A DNA stretch of 64,000 nucleotides from Manduca sexta. Lineage: Eukaryota; Arthropoda; Insecta; Lepidoptera; Sphingidae. The position numbers and the translations under genes are program-made. The stretch is taken from assembly GCF_014839805.1 (NCBI RefSeq), contig NC_051138.1:7748983-7812982 (forward strand), given 5' to 3'. The notes below the pieces were generated by a model. The model saw nothing but the letters and a program-made list of their open reading frames with translations, was not told the DNA's origin and made no database searches. This document shows positions 12,801 through 25,000 of this stretch, one piece after another. The stretch's first letter is position 1. Each line of letters opens with the position of its first letter.

Positions 12801-15800
12801 GAATAAGTTAACGTTAAGGTATATCTCTACAGTTTGCTAGAAGAAACTATACGAGAAAAAAGACATTCGTGCTGCCGATTCCCATTTATTTGAGTTTACT
12901 GTTCCATGTCTACACGATTTACTCTTAGAGTTTACACGCGCGCAATGTAAATTTACTGCTGTATTTTAGTTCCAAATACGCTCACGGGACGCTGTTCAAA
13001 TATTAATTCTAAAATTTACTTAATCGAAAAATAATTTAACGCATACAATAACGTAAATAATCATACTAGAAGTTCTGACATTTCAATTACTAGCATTTGC
13101 TAGGTGGAAGTAGCGCAACAAACTCCCAAATTTACTATACTAGGTGACGTGCATCTTGTCGCGCAATATGGCGATATGACGTCCAATTGACGATGGACTT
13201 AGTTTTATTTGCACAGCTTAGTCCCACGTTTGATAGTCGGCACTAAATGTACTCGTAAAAAGAAAGAATACTGCATACTAAAAGAAAAACAAATATTTCG
13301 TTACACACTCGTAGACATACGATATCTATGAGGCCGTAGCGATGTCCATAGCATTAAGTGTTCCTTTTTTTTTTCATGAGAAAAATCCTATTGTGTCCCC
13401 GTCGTGCATATGCAATGTAGACGGGGTATATCGGATTTTTACCGACTAAAAACCCCATGGTGGTCCCCATAAAGACTTTAGAATGACTCCGGAACTTCGA
13501 ACCGAACACGCTAAAGCCATTCTAGTGCTAGCATTTTAAACACGACTCAGGGAGCATCATTGGTCCCCCAACAAAGCAAGGGTTCCATATAAATAACACA
13601 TACACATATAACACACTTTAAATTTTTTTATATTTTTTTAGCCTATCTAAACTATAATAAAAACCATTCATATGAAAATAACTTACATTTATAACATCAC
13701 AAGAGGGATGGTCAGCATTAGTATTGTTCAGAGTATTCTGGAAACCACAGCACTGGTACCGATCTTGTACTTGCTGTCTTACATCAGTATCCATTTCATT
13801 CCAACCCTAAATTATGAATTCCAATAAATAATTACTTACATTAATTGTGTTAATTCATCTATGATAAGCGTTGGTTTACTAAAACTAAAATAAAATAAAA
13901 TAAAATACTTTATTTATCATGATATTTATTATGATACGTCAAAACAAAGAATAAGAATAATTATTATATCTAAACAACTATTAAAATTACTTATATAACT
14001 ATGGACATTTTAAATTAGGGATAAAGTTTATACAAAAGACAAGATACAAACCGAAGTAACCAGCTCGGGCTGGCAAGTAGGGGGAAAAAAAAAACACGAA
14101 AACTGGCACGTTCACTGTATCTACACCAATACCATTTTACACGGAATGTAAAAAGATATATAATATGCAAATGCAAAGAAAACGGCATCCTATATTTTTG
14201 ACTTTGTGGAGGTGTGAGCATTGCATTGTCATGACCACTAACATTAGTTCATACACATGTAACACAAATTTTTAAACTTTTTGCAAAACAAATATTAAAT
14301 GTAACAATGCATTTGAATTAGCTGCAAGTCCTTATATTATGACAATGACCATTCTTTCCTAGATAGATAAATATATGTATTAAATATCAGTATGACTAAA
14401 CTATCCGCAAGTTCTATGTAAAAATAGTCCTTATACTCTTAATAGGCAAATCTAATTATAAAACTAATATCAGATGTTTTATGTACATAAATTACTCAAA
14501 AACTGTAAATTTGAAAAAGGTCTGATTATTCATAAAAAAATATAATGTTGGTATTTATTACCTGTTGTGCCAGCATTTCTTGTTGGTCAGAATTAACCGC
14601 AAGGCAAGCGCAAGCCACTGAGAACTGGACCAAGAATAAGAGGAACAAGATCACCATGTACTGTGCATCAAGTTAAGGTAACATTATGAAAATTATTTTG
14701 TTGATCAGATAGTATTCTTTAGTATTGTTTCGTAATACTTCTCCCTAATTATGTATTGTAAATTCAAAGTAAATAATATAACAAATTACAGCAAATAATA
14801 TGAATGTATACTAAACCCTTTGTATGCAATTATCATAAGACAAAGTAAGATAAATCCTCTTGGCTACTAATTCAGATCTATTTAACTTCTAATCATTTTC
14901 TAGGGGATGTCTGTATCCTAAACTAAACAAAAAATGATTTCTGTGTGTTTTCAGATTTTCATAATTTCAATAGTAAAAAGTACTGTTCAAATATAACAAA
15001 AATATTAATATAAGATTATTTTATATTAAAAATTAAAATATTTTCAAAGGATACAAAGAACAGCATAACTTGATGATGTTTAACTGCCCCAGCCAATCCC
15101 AACAATGAGATCAGGATAAGAAAAACCCCACATGCGAGTATCCCCCCCAAAATTGGAAGGTTCGATACCAGGGATGAAGCCTGTCCATACACTGCCACTG
15201 TAATGAGAATACTTGCAACCACCTGCAAATAGAAAGAAAATACTCATTGCTTATAAGTTTATAACTAAAATATTTTGAGTATAAAAGACCTTGAATAAGT
15301 ATTATTTAGAGATTTCTAATAAATAACATCAAATCAAAAATATTCATTGTGATGTGAATAAATCATATAAAATAAGTACCTATTGTATTATCATTTGGAA
15401 CCTAGTTATCAAGCATTACCAATTAGGTATAATAAACTATTTAGATATTTATTTTAATCTCAGAATATTGTATTTTCTTATATTAACTTACATTAAAATA
15501 AGTTTATAAAAAGTAAAACTTAAAACTTTCACATTTTTTCTTAATGGTGATCAGGGAATTACTAATATATTATTATACATAGTGCCATTATGAAGAGAAC
15601 ATAAAACCTATCCAAAACATATGTTTTTATATTATGAGTAAGTATTTATTGTATCAGAACTAGGAAAACGGAATCACAGCAAACCAATCTGTTCCTAAAC
15701 TCCAGATGACTCAGATTAGATGGCGTACCTAAGGTCAAAAAGCCTAGGTGATTTTGAGGCTCATATTCATTTACCTTATATATTTATCAATTAATGAATT

Positions 15801-16069
15801 AATATTTACTCGTTTTGTTTTTTATGGATACTTTATATAGGTATTCCTGCAGTTATTTACTAATCTTATAAATCTGAATTAATCTGTTTTGACCTTTAAG
15901 ACCACAAAACGCATTGAAGGTCTAAGACAATTATGGGTAGATTTAAAATAATTAATGTACCTAACACAATAGGGAATTATAGTACACAGTCATTCCTGTT
16001 TCTACTTACCACATAAAGGATATTTAACGCAATTAATGCGTTCTTAGAACAAGTGAATCCACCACACAT
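9862..16069 (-). CDS. TSPAN31: Tetraspanin of the TSPAN13/TSPAN31 type
   Basis: Six coding exons, 5' to 3': 16010-16069, 15055-15222, 14562-14660, 13687-13806, 12519-12647 and 9862-9960. All introns are GT-AG and phase 0, giving 224 aa. The protein starts [20 protein letters not shown]. It has four membrane spans (about 10-35, 42-62, 75-100 and 180-200), the family block [15 protein letters not shown] just before the third span, and a large outer loop with CCG at 128-130, Cys145, CC at 152-153 and three more Cys at 161-166. It ends in GLFFSFTE followed by [10 protein letters not shown]. Human TSPAN13 and TSPAN31 are 204-210 aa with the same blocks, and fly Tsp97E is the likely orthologue. Such proteins organise membrane microdomains; the partner here is unknown. 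The last intron (9961-12518) contains a SINE-like head and a possible MITE. Confidence 0.93.
10268..10555 (+). repeat. Chimeric SINE-like repeat
   Basis: The left part, near 10285-10365, matches the tRNA-derived head of the SINE found complete at 35146 and 55257, reading GATACCCTAGTTAG, then GGAACGGACTGCCGAGACGA and the B-box-like GGTTCAAATCTCAAGGGCAC. After GCACACAC the sequence switches to an unrelated body (GGGGGCGGAGGTGGC...) that ends near GATAAATATTGAATAAATA. It lies in the last intron of the tetraspanin gene. It may be a distinct SINE subfamily or one SINE truncated into another repeat. Confidence 0.55.
11943..12462. mobile_element. Possible MITE with imperfect terminal inverted repeats
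   Basis: The left end reads AGTGCGTTCAGCTAATTTCG and the right end, in reverse complement, reads AGGTGCGTTCGGGTAAGATC, with a conserved GTGCGTTC core. GGGGTAAG and GATCTTACC words recur inside. No clear target duplication was found, so the boundaries are approximate. It lies in the last tetraspanin intron, 57 bp from exon 5. Confidence 0.4.
13355..13600. repeat. Interspersed repeat fragment
   Basis: A GC-richer block in the fourth tetraspanin intron contains TCATGAGAAAAATCCTATTG, TCGGATTTTTACCGACTAAA and ACCCCATGGTGGTCCCC. This wording recurs in moth genomes as the edge of a dispersed element. There is no coding capacity here; the class is not determined. Confidence 0.4.
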
Positions 16070-16280
16070 TTTGATTGCTATTATATCAATACTAACAAAT
16101 CACTATTCCGTGCACTAAATCTGAAGTAAATTTTTAAAACATGACTTGAACGTTTTAATAAAAATAATTTCGCAAAGAAATGCTTTTTATTACAACAAAA
16201 AGTATTCAAAAAACCACATTTACCACAGGCAGAGAATAAACTTTGTGAACATAAGCAACGAGAACTGTCAGTCCTGTCAC

Positions 16281-16751
16281 CAGTGTTGCCAGGGCCCTTG
16301 AGTCGTAAGTTACGTTTCGTTTCCTTAAAAGTTACATTTTTGCTGCAAAAGTTACATTATTGTTTTTTTTTTAATATACGCGTTTTTGGGCAAGCATTTT
16401 TGTAGCTGCGAAACCGCGGGAACTCGCGAAGTAGGAAATGTGCGCGCGCACACTCAAGCAAAATCAAGTTTTAATATATGCAAAATACGTTTCATATTGT
16501 CATGGCGAGCCATCTCTGAGTGTGATATGGAGTGAAATACTTTTTAAACTCGCCAGTTTTAGGCATATTCAATTTGGATGCCTTGAATAGAAATGCGTTC
16601 GTAAACTGTTTACAATAAAAATATTGTATTACAAATCTCGTTGTTCTCAAAAGTTACGAAAATTGCCTTAAATATAAAAATTACTTACATGTTACGCGAG
16701 GGGGTCAAAAGTAACGAAAAATGTAAGAAATGTAACCTTCTGGCAACACTG
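16281..16751. mobile_element. hAT-type MITE, copy 1
   Basis: A 471-bp element bounded by inverted repeats CAGTGTTGCCA and TGGCAACACTG. It is flanked by a perfect 8-bp target duplication, CCTGTCAC (16273-16280 and 16752-16759), which is diagnostic of hAT insertion. Inside it reads GTTACGTTTCG, GGCAAGCATTTTTGTAGC and GGCGAGCCATCTCTGAGTG with no transposase. A near-identical copy in the same orientation is at 58455-58952. It sits 211 bp upstream of the tetraspanin start codon. Confidence 0.9.
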
Positions 16752-16759
16752 CCTGTCAC

Positions 16760-17290
16760 AGCTGTCGTCTGACCAAAGATAATAATAAGTTTACCATCGA
16801 TATATACATAATACTAGTATACTACGTTTCGGTAGAATTGTACCTAATATATTATGCATTTACCTACAGCTACTAAAAACCTAGTGTTTCCACTAAGTTT
16901 AATATAAATACCTACTTACATTTTTCCGTCAGGGCATTGAAATAACAGTCCCAAAATCTTGTTACAAAATAATAGGTTTATACTTTAAATCAAAGGATGT
17001 AGGCTATAGCTAAGATGTTTTTATTACATAGATACGTTATCCGAGCTCAATACTGGCAAGACGAAAGTAAGGTAACTGCCCGACATTCACTTAGTCAACC
17101 TCCAACCACTGTCGCGGCTAGTCTGCTTACTAACTTCTTGTATTTTTATAAATAAAATTCCTTCCTGTGTTTTTAGACGATGTACAAATTATACTCCAAC
17201 TGTGAAAGAAAAACGTTTCATTTCATACGTTAGTAATAAGTATACACTATTTAAATATTTTTAAACTAATAAATGCATTTCATTCGACTG
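16760..17290. other. Intergenic between tetraspanin and lipase genes
   Basis: AT-rich sequence with no supported feature. It probably includes promoter DNA of the tetraspanin, but no core motif can be chosen with confidence. Confidence 0.35.
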
Positions 17291-17291
17291 T

Positions 17292-17390
17292 CATGGCGAC
17301 GGGGCGGCCGACGCTCGGGCCCATTCGGAACCACTCGGGCTCGCTCGGGCCGTATCGATGCGAGCCGCTAGGGCTGTGACTATAGTAAAT
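17292..17390. other. Short CpG-rich island
   Basis: About 100 bp of very GC-rich DNA with four copies of the word CTCGGGC and several CGGCC/GGCCG palindromes lies in otherwise AT-rich intergenic DNA. No gene starts nearby in a clear way. It may be a remnant of a mobile element end or a regulatory patch. Confidence 0.35.
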
Positions 17391-17449
17391 ACTCCGCTGT
17401 TTTTATGTGCAATTTTGTTAGGATATGACGCGTCTATTTGTAAAATGTC

Positions 17450-17720
17450 ATTGGGCTATAGGCTATATAACATCACGCTATTATAATCAATAGGAACGAA
17501 GTATCAATGAAAAATGTTGCAGAAACCGGGAAGAACTATATCTTTTGAGAGCTTCCGTTGCATGCGCTGCGTATGCGGTCAAAAAATATTTTAAAACTAA
17601 GTCCCCCACCGCATTTGTCTGCCTGTTTGAACGCGATAAACTCAAACACGACCCACCGGATTAGTTGGAGACTCTGGAAAGGACGTAGGCTATTTTCTGT
17701 CCCAGGAAATTATATATACA
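17450..17720 (+). mobile_element. Truncated Helitron of the 122-bp-repeat family
   Basis: The segment reads GGCTATATAACATCACGCTA and then AATGAAAAATGTTGCAGAAA, GAGAGCTTCCGTTGCATGCG and GTCCCCCACCGCATTTGTCT. This is one repeat unit plus the 3' body of the Helitrons at 23888, 41269 and 49550. Both the TCTATACT start and the CTAG hairpin end are missing, so it is a decayed fragment. Confidence 0.7.
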
Positions 17721-18603
17721 CAAGGTGTCCCAGAAAGTAGTGTCAACCGGAGGTCCAGAGATAGAGCACCCCTTGGGGTATCCGAATCATCCCCATGTAT
17801 GTTCCGCGATTTTTCATAGTTTTCGAGTTATTCATATTTTTGAGAATTTTTGAGAATTTTCGATTTAAACGATTAAATGACCTTTTAAAAAAGTAGAAGA
17901 CTTATTCGAGATTTTTTTATTGCAACTAAATTTTCATTAGTTGTACTTTTTTGTTAAAAACAATCAGCTTCGTAACTTTAATGAAAATTATGAAAACGTT
18001 GGTGTAAAGTGAAAAACTTACATTCTATGAATTATGACTTAAATTTTCTTCTTTAAATAAAAAAATCTAAACAGGTGACTTCGCAGTTCTAAGGTGGATC
18101 AAAACTTCTCTAGTCTCTTAACTCACATATTCTTTAAAAAAAAATAGTCACGGCGAGGTGAAAAATTCTTTAAACTTTTCCATCAGATTTAATATAGCAT
18201 TTATTCCGGAAACCTTTTTCACGAGAGTGAAAGCTAGTAAGTATATTATAATTCTCTTTGGGGCAGCTGGCCTGCACAAAAAGCATATTTTTGGTGTAAA
18301 TATAATAAAATTGTCTTTGGAGCAATTATAATTAAAGAGAATTATAAGTACTTAACATGCTTGGCTTCTTGGCATCATAGGTACACTGCGTCTCTAACTA
18401 CTTAAAATGAAATAGACAACTTATTACATGATTATAAGAATGAACGTAACCAAATGTCTACGATATTGTTACCCGAGGATTGAAAACAGAAACAATAATT
18501 AAACAATCAAACTAAGTATGTACTCAAGTATTTAATTCATGAACAGGTTTAACAACTTCAAACAGGTAGTTTTTTTATATTCAAAAATAATTTTCCAATG
18601 GGT
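17721..18603. repeat. Intergenic DNA with a repeat edge and an inverted repeat
   Basis: The block starting near 17720 (AAGGTGTCCCAGAAAGTAG) resembles the edge of a dispersed retroelement but has no coding region. At 18240-18350 a TATAATTCTCTTT word is repeated in inverse form (AAAGAGAATTATA), giving an imperfect hairpin of about 110 bp. An ATTAAA on the minus strand at 18531-18536 is a candidate polyadenylation signal for the lipase gene. Confidence 0.35.
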
Positions 18604-21600
18604 TTACTCATCGCCGAGCGATCTCATTAAATTAATAGTTCTAGAATACAACAATCTCTTCGCTTGTGTTCCCCACATGAAATCAAGATGACTAAACGTC
18701 GCGTGAGGGACTCGGAACATTCCGACGGGACGACCAAGTTCTCTGAAGAGTCGAGTCACATCTCTAACGTGTGCAAACACATCATCATCTACATAGTGCA
18801 AGAAAACTGGAGCTGTGATTCTGCGTAAGTTATAGCTTGGAGGAGTCAGACTCCTGTAAATTCTCCAGTTTGTTAAAGCCCCATAGTCATAGCGCCTGAA
18901 GAAGTCCTTGCGTATGTGCTGTCCGTAATGCACCAGCTGTTTCACTGAAATTCCAGCAGGGGTGTGACCTAGCTTCACCGGGAACATTGTCTGTAATAAA
19001 ATGGAAAAATGTTTCGCTTATTTGGTACCTATTTTAATCGGTTATCGATTAATTCAGAGACATTTAAGGTAGTTCTGTAGCGGGAAAGGCTTGAACACAT
19101 GCAGGCGAAGCCGCGAGCTCTTTTTGCATTAGGTAAGTACTTAGGTAGTGCGTAGTTTTTCAATACCCATCCTTTATAAAAAGTCTTTTTTGCAAATATA
19201 CCTGAATAAACATTTAACATTCTCGAAGTATAATAATATACTTACAGCATTATGCATGTCTTCACTTCTTCCAGCGATAAGGAAAATCATGTTAGAACAG
19301 AGTGCTTGTGTTGGAGAGTCATCCGAACAGAATTTTTTTCCTATATTCGTGAAAGAATCAGATCTTCCAAAAATTTCAGTAACACCGAGGACGCTAGAGA
19401 CTGCCTGAAAGTGAAAAAAAAACAGGAGATCTAAGCATAGGTATTTTGTAGTACAGTAGTAATTAATTACTAAATGTAATAAAAACATCTTAGACTATCT
19501 TTACCTCTATGCTATTGGCGTGCTGGGCTAATGCGATAAATGCTGGATTTTGATTGTTCGTTAGGTAAGCTACAGGAGCAAAAGCTTGCATAGAAATAAT
19601 CTTGTCATTATACGCTGGGCGTAAAGAGCCCATTGTCCAGAATACTGTAGTTCCTTGAGAATGGCCGATATAGTGCAAACGTCTTTTTCCAGTGATTCTT
19701 AGAGCATAGTCAATCATAGCCGGTAAATCTCTGGTACCTATTTCTTCCCAACTGAAATTCCAGAACTCACGGCTTCGGTCAGGATCTAGAGTGGTGTGGA
19801 ATCTTGAATAGTAGGTACCTCGGGCGTTTCCGAGCCACACGTCGAAGCCTTGCTCGGCGAGTTCATAAGCTGTAAGATGTAAGAGAAGTGTGTATTTCAA
19901 ACCAAATAAATCTCCTGAGGAAACTACGCCCATTTTGAACATTACAGAATACTTAATAATTACAACTCAGATTATCAAAATTATCAAATTTTTCGATTTC
20001 ACTATATCTACCTATCCAGATCCAAACCAAATATTTGTCTTTGGAAATCGAACCCACTGTGGCACCAAGCCAAAATTCGTATCAAACCATTACATATTGA
20101 AATATAAACATTATCATAGATTGATGTAGGTTAAAAAATTACCTAAAGCTGTTCCAGGCCCCATGAGCACCCAGTCGGCAGCAGATGCACATAGTCCGTG
20201 CATTACAAGCACCACTGGTTTACGCGGATCGGGATGGTTGTTGCGGTCACGGCCGTGTGGTATTCTTTGCATTTCTAGAATATATCCATCTTCAGTGACC
20301 ACTTTATGCACTTCCACTGGATAACGATATTTGGAGATGAGCCCGACCTTTGAGGAAACAAATTACAACAATATAGACATAAAATATCAGTATATATCTA
20401 CAAAATTAATAAAAAGAAAATCTTGGTATAGCCTAATTAGGGCCAGCATTGGATCAAGTCCAGTGGCGTAACAATGGGATGGAATAACGTATATAATCCT
20501 ACGGGCCGCAGCTTCAGGGACCCTAATGTATTGTGTGCTGGAACCTAAAAAAAAAGTCGGAAAAGATGAAAATGTCTTTTATTTTCATTAAATGAATATG
20601 AACGTCATTCTATGTATATGTTTTTTTGGATTTCTTGACCCCTTCCACCCTTCCGCGCGATAGGTGGGTACTAGAACTTGGCTACGCGCCCGCGTTGCAG
20701 TTACGCCACTGACCAAGTCCCGAGGGTTGCTTACGGGAACGTAGGTAGACAACGGGAAAAGTAGTGTCGCTAATATCCTTTAAGCAAGGATGATAGCTGT
20801 AACATAAAAAAAAAAAATCAAAACCCAAAGTTACTAGCAATTTGTGGACGAAAAATAATCTTGTTATTGTCGTACCTACAAACACGTCATAAAATTTTAA
20901 TAATCCAGATTATAACGTTGAAATAAATAATAAATGTTGATAATGTCATATTTAAATGTTTATCATAGAAATCCTATTAAACGTGTAAAAATCTGTGATA
21001 CGAATGCGCAATCAGAACATTGAGTAGGTATAGGCTGCTCAAAATATATTAAACGTTATTTTTTGTAGCTGCAAGATTTGTCTACTTGTTTGAAGAATAT
21101 AGAATTATGAGACTTGTTTAAAATGAATTGGTGTTAATTTCCATCATTGAAAAAGTCTTAATTTCCATACCAAAAGGCCAGAAATGGAAGAAATATTTTC
21201 CTTATTACGTAGAACTAAACCAGAGGTATCCAAACTTTTTTTTCCTCATAGACCCCTTTCACGATTTTTCTGGTTCCGGTGGACCTTTTTTTTAAGTTTT
21301 TCAGATAAAGTGCATTACAACTACCGCCCAGCCATCGACGGGGGTTATGTTGGTCACCGTCCTTCGAATAGGACGCTTGAATTGCAAATATATGGATTTG
21401 TCCCGTAGAGGGAAAAATACCCCTTGACTATATTTTAGTTATGAAATTAATGAAACTAAATGCATAATATAAAAAAAATAAACATTATACATTGTAGAAA
21501 TATTTATTTTTCTACTTAAGTGTATAAATTTAGATTTTCTATGTCTATTATAGTTTCGAAAAATGTGGTTAAACGACTTGGTTTGCTGCCTGTAGAGCCT

Positions 21601-22004
21601 TGCTGTCATGCTTGTAATATGTATTCCGTATTAGTCATCGCGAAAACGCTGCCGCGCGCCGCGCCGCTAGACGTCTAGATATTCATCATATATGACTAAT
21701 TAAATACCTATTTTATATATAACTAGCTGACCCGACAGACATTGTCCCATCTTAACTATGAATTTGTAGCGCGCATTCTGTCAATTGTTGACAGTTAAGT
21801 ATTCCAAACAATTGACAGTTATATACCTAAAATTAATATTTTCGTTAAGTTTTAATATATTTTCTAATTTTCCGCGCAATTTTATGAATTTTTTCTTTCA
21901 TAAGAACCTTCTCCTGACAATAACAAACACAACAAAAAAATAAATAAAAATAGTGAAATCGGTCCAGCCGTTCACGCGTGATGGCGTGACCAAGAGATAT
22001 AGGG

Positions 22005-22054
<50 letters not shown>

Positions 22055-25000
22055 ATATATATACTTAGTCTGGCCATAAATACTGTTACACTTAATTATA
22101 AAAAAATATTACATTTGAATTTCGAATCTGTCATTTTTATACGATTGTTCATTGTGTTTTCTCATTTTGGCGCCAATACATTGTAAAATATTTTGCGATA
22201 TTAAAATGGTGTGGGGTGATAAAGAGAACCGAATCGCTGTGATAGCATTACACAAAGTAGGTATGGAGCCAAATGCAATTTTTAAAACTCTCCATACACT
22301 TGGTATTAGTAAAATGTTTGTGTACCGGGCTATTAATAGGTACAATGAGACCTCCTCTGTTTGTGACAGAAAAGATCTGGCCGTCCACGTAGTGTTCGTA
22401 CGAAAAAGGTGGTCAAAGCAGTAAGGGAAAGAATTCGAAGAAATCCTGTCCGAAAGCAAAAGATTTTATCTCGGGAAATGAAGATAGCACCTAGAACCAT
22501 GTCGCGTATTTTAAAAGATGACTTAGGACTTGCAGCCTATAAGAGACGCACTGGCCATTTCTTAACTGATAATTTAAAGAAGAATAGGGTGGTAAAATCG
22601 AAACAACTACTGAAGCGGTACGCAAAGGGAGGTCACAGAAAAATTTTGTTTACGGATGAGAAAATTTTTACAATTGAGCAACATTTTAACAAACAAAATG
22701 ACCGTATTTATGCTCAAAGCTCTAAGGAAGCTTCCCAATTAGTCGACAGAGTGCAACGTGGACATTATCCGACTTCAGTAATGGTTTGGTGGGGTGTTAG
22801 CTATGAAGGAGTGACTGAGCCATATTTTTGTGAAAAAGGTATCAAAACATCGGCACAAGTGTATCAAGATACCATTCTTGAGAAGGTAGTTAAGCCCCTT
22901 AACATCACCATGTTCAATAACCAAGTATGGTCCTTCCAGCAAGACTCGGCGCCGGGTCATAAAGCTCGGTCCACGCAGTCTTGGTTGGAATCGAACGTTT
23001 CGGACTTCATCAGAGCTGAAGACTGGCCGTCGTCTAGTCCCGATCTTAATCCGCTGGATTATGATTTGTGGTCAGTTTTAGAGAGTACAGCTTGCTCTAA
23101 ACGCCATGATAATTTGAGTCCCTAAAACAATCTATACGATTGGCAGTGAAGAATTTTCCCATGGAAAGAGTGCGTGCTTCTATTGATAACTGGCCTCATC
23201 GTTTAAAGGACTGTATTGCAGCCAATGGAGACCACTTCGAATAAGCTTTTTATATTTTTAATTGTTTTATATTTATGTATTAAACTGACACACTGTAAAA
23301 GTAATAAATGTTATTTGCAGTTAACAATTTTCTTTTTTCTTTATTACAATATTTATGGCAAGACTAGGTATATATATAATTTATCAAGCCTCGGTGGTGT
23401 AGTGGTATAGCGTGCGCGCTGATATGTCTCGGGGATCCCGGATCGACCAACGATATTGGTTTTTTTCTACTCTGTATTAGTCTGGACACTGAAATTGCGA
23501 TAGGCTCACCCTCTGTCCCAGAGACGAATCACATATGACGAAAAGTGGATGCCATTGTTGCACCTTTGCGTCCATGGTTCACCCTTCAAGAATAAAGGCG
23601 TGATTTGTGTTTGTTTTGTTTATTATAAACCAGCAGTTGTGGTTAAGCTTTGTAAGTATCTGCTAGTTGTACTGACGCCGTGGGAGACGCATCTTTTCTG
23701 TTATGACTTTAAAGAAACAGTTTTCAGATAGCATAACAAATAAAGTGACATCATTTATTTTTCAAATGCAGTAAGTATCAAATCTTTACCTTTCTGAGCC
23801 TACGGTATCACACCTATAGCTCTATAGGTGCTATATGTCGATACTTACCAAGGCTTTTTCTTTTCGACTAAGATTATATTTTCATAATCTATACTATTAT
23901 ATAAAGCTGAAGAGTTTGTTTGTTTGTTTGTTTGAACGCGCTAATCTCAGGAACTACCGGTCCAAACCGAAAAATTCTTTTTACCTTGGATAGCTCTTTG
24001 TTCGTGGAGTGCTATAGGCTATATATCATCACGCTATACCCAATAGGAGCGGGGCAGTAATAGCTAATCTCAGGAACTACCGGTCCAAACTGAAAAATTC
24101 TTTTGCGTTGGATAGCCCTTTGTTCGTGGAGTGCTATAGGCTATATATCATCACGCTATACCCAATAGGAGCGGAGCAGTAATGGCTAATCTTAAGAACT
24201 ACCGATTCGAACTCAAAACATATTTTTGTGTTGAATAGTCCTTTGTTTGTGGAGTGCTCAAAGTTATATATCATCACGCTATGACCAATAGGAGCGGAGC
24301 AGTAATGGCTAATCTTAGGAACTACCGGTTTCAACCAAAAATTCGTTTTGTGTTGGATAGCCCTTTATTTGTGGACCGCTATAAGCTATATATCATCACG
24401 CTATGACCAATAGGAGCGGAGCAGTAATGGCTAATCTCAGGAACTACCGGTCCAAACTGAATTTTTTTTTTTGCGTTGGATAGCCCTTTGTTCGTGGAGT
24501 GCTATAGGCTATATATCATCACGCTATACCCAATAGGAGCGGGGCAGTAATAGCTAATCTCAGGAACTACCGGTCCAAACTGAAAAATTCTTTTTGCGTT
24601 GGATAGCCCTTTGTTCGTGGAGTGCTATAGGCTATATATTATCACGCTATACCCAATAGGAGCGGAGCAGTAATGGCTAATCTTAGGAACTACCGGTTTC
24701 AACCAAAAAATTCGTTTTGTGTTGGATAGCCCTTTATTTGTGGACCGCTATAAGCTATATATCATCACGCTATGACCAATAGGAGCGGAGCAGTAATGGC
24801 TAATCTCAGGAACTACCGGTTTGAACTGAAAAATCTTTTTGTGTTGGATAGCCCTTTGTTCCTGGAGTGCTATAGGCTATATATCATCACGCTATGACCA
24901 ATAGGAGCGGAGCAGTAATGAAACATGTTGCAAAAACGGGGAAAATTATGAGTTTTGAGAGCTTCCGTTGCCTGCGCTGCGTAAACGGTTAAAGTTATGC

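Noticed and set aside
23939..24921. Regular direct repeats suggesting a CRISPR-like array
   Set aside because: The 122-bp units are adjacent with no unique spacers and lie inside a Helitron with defined ends.
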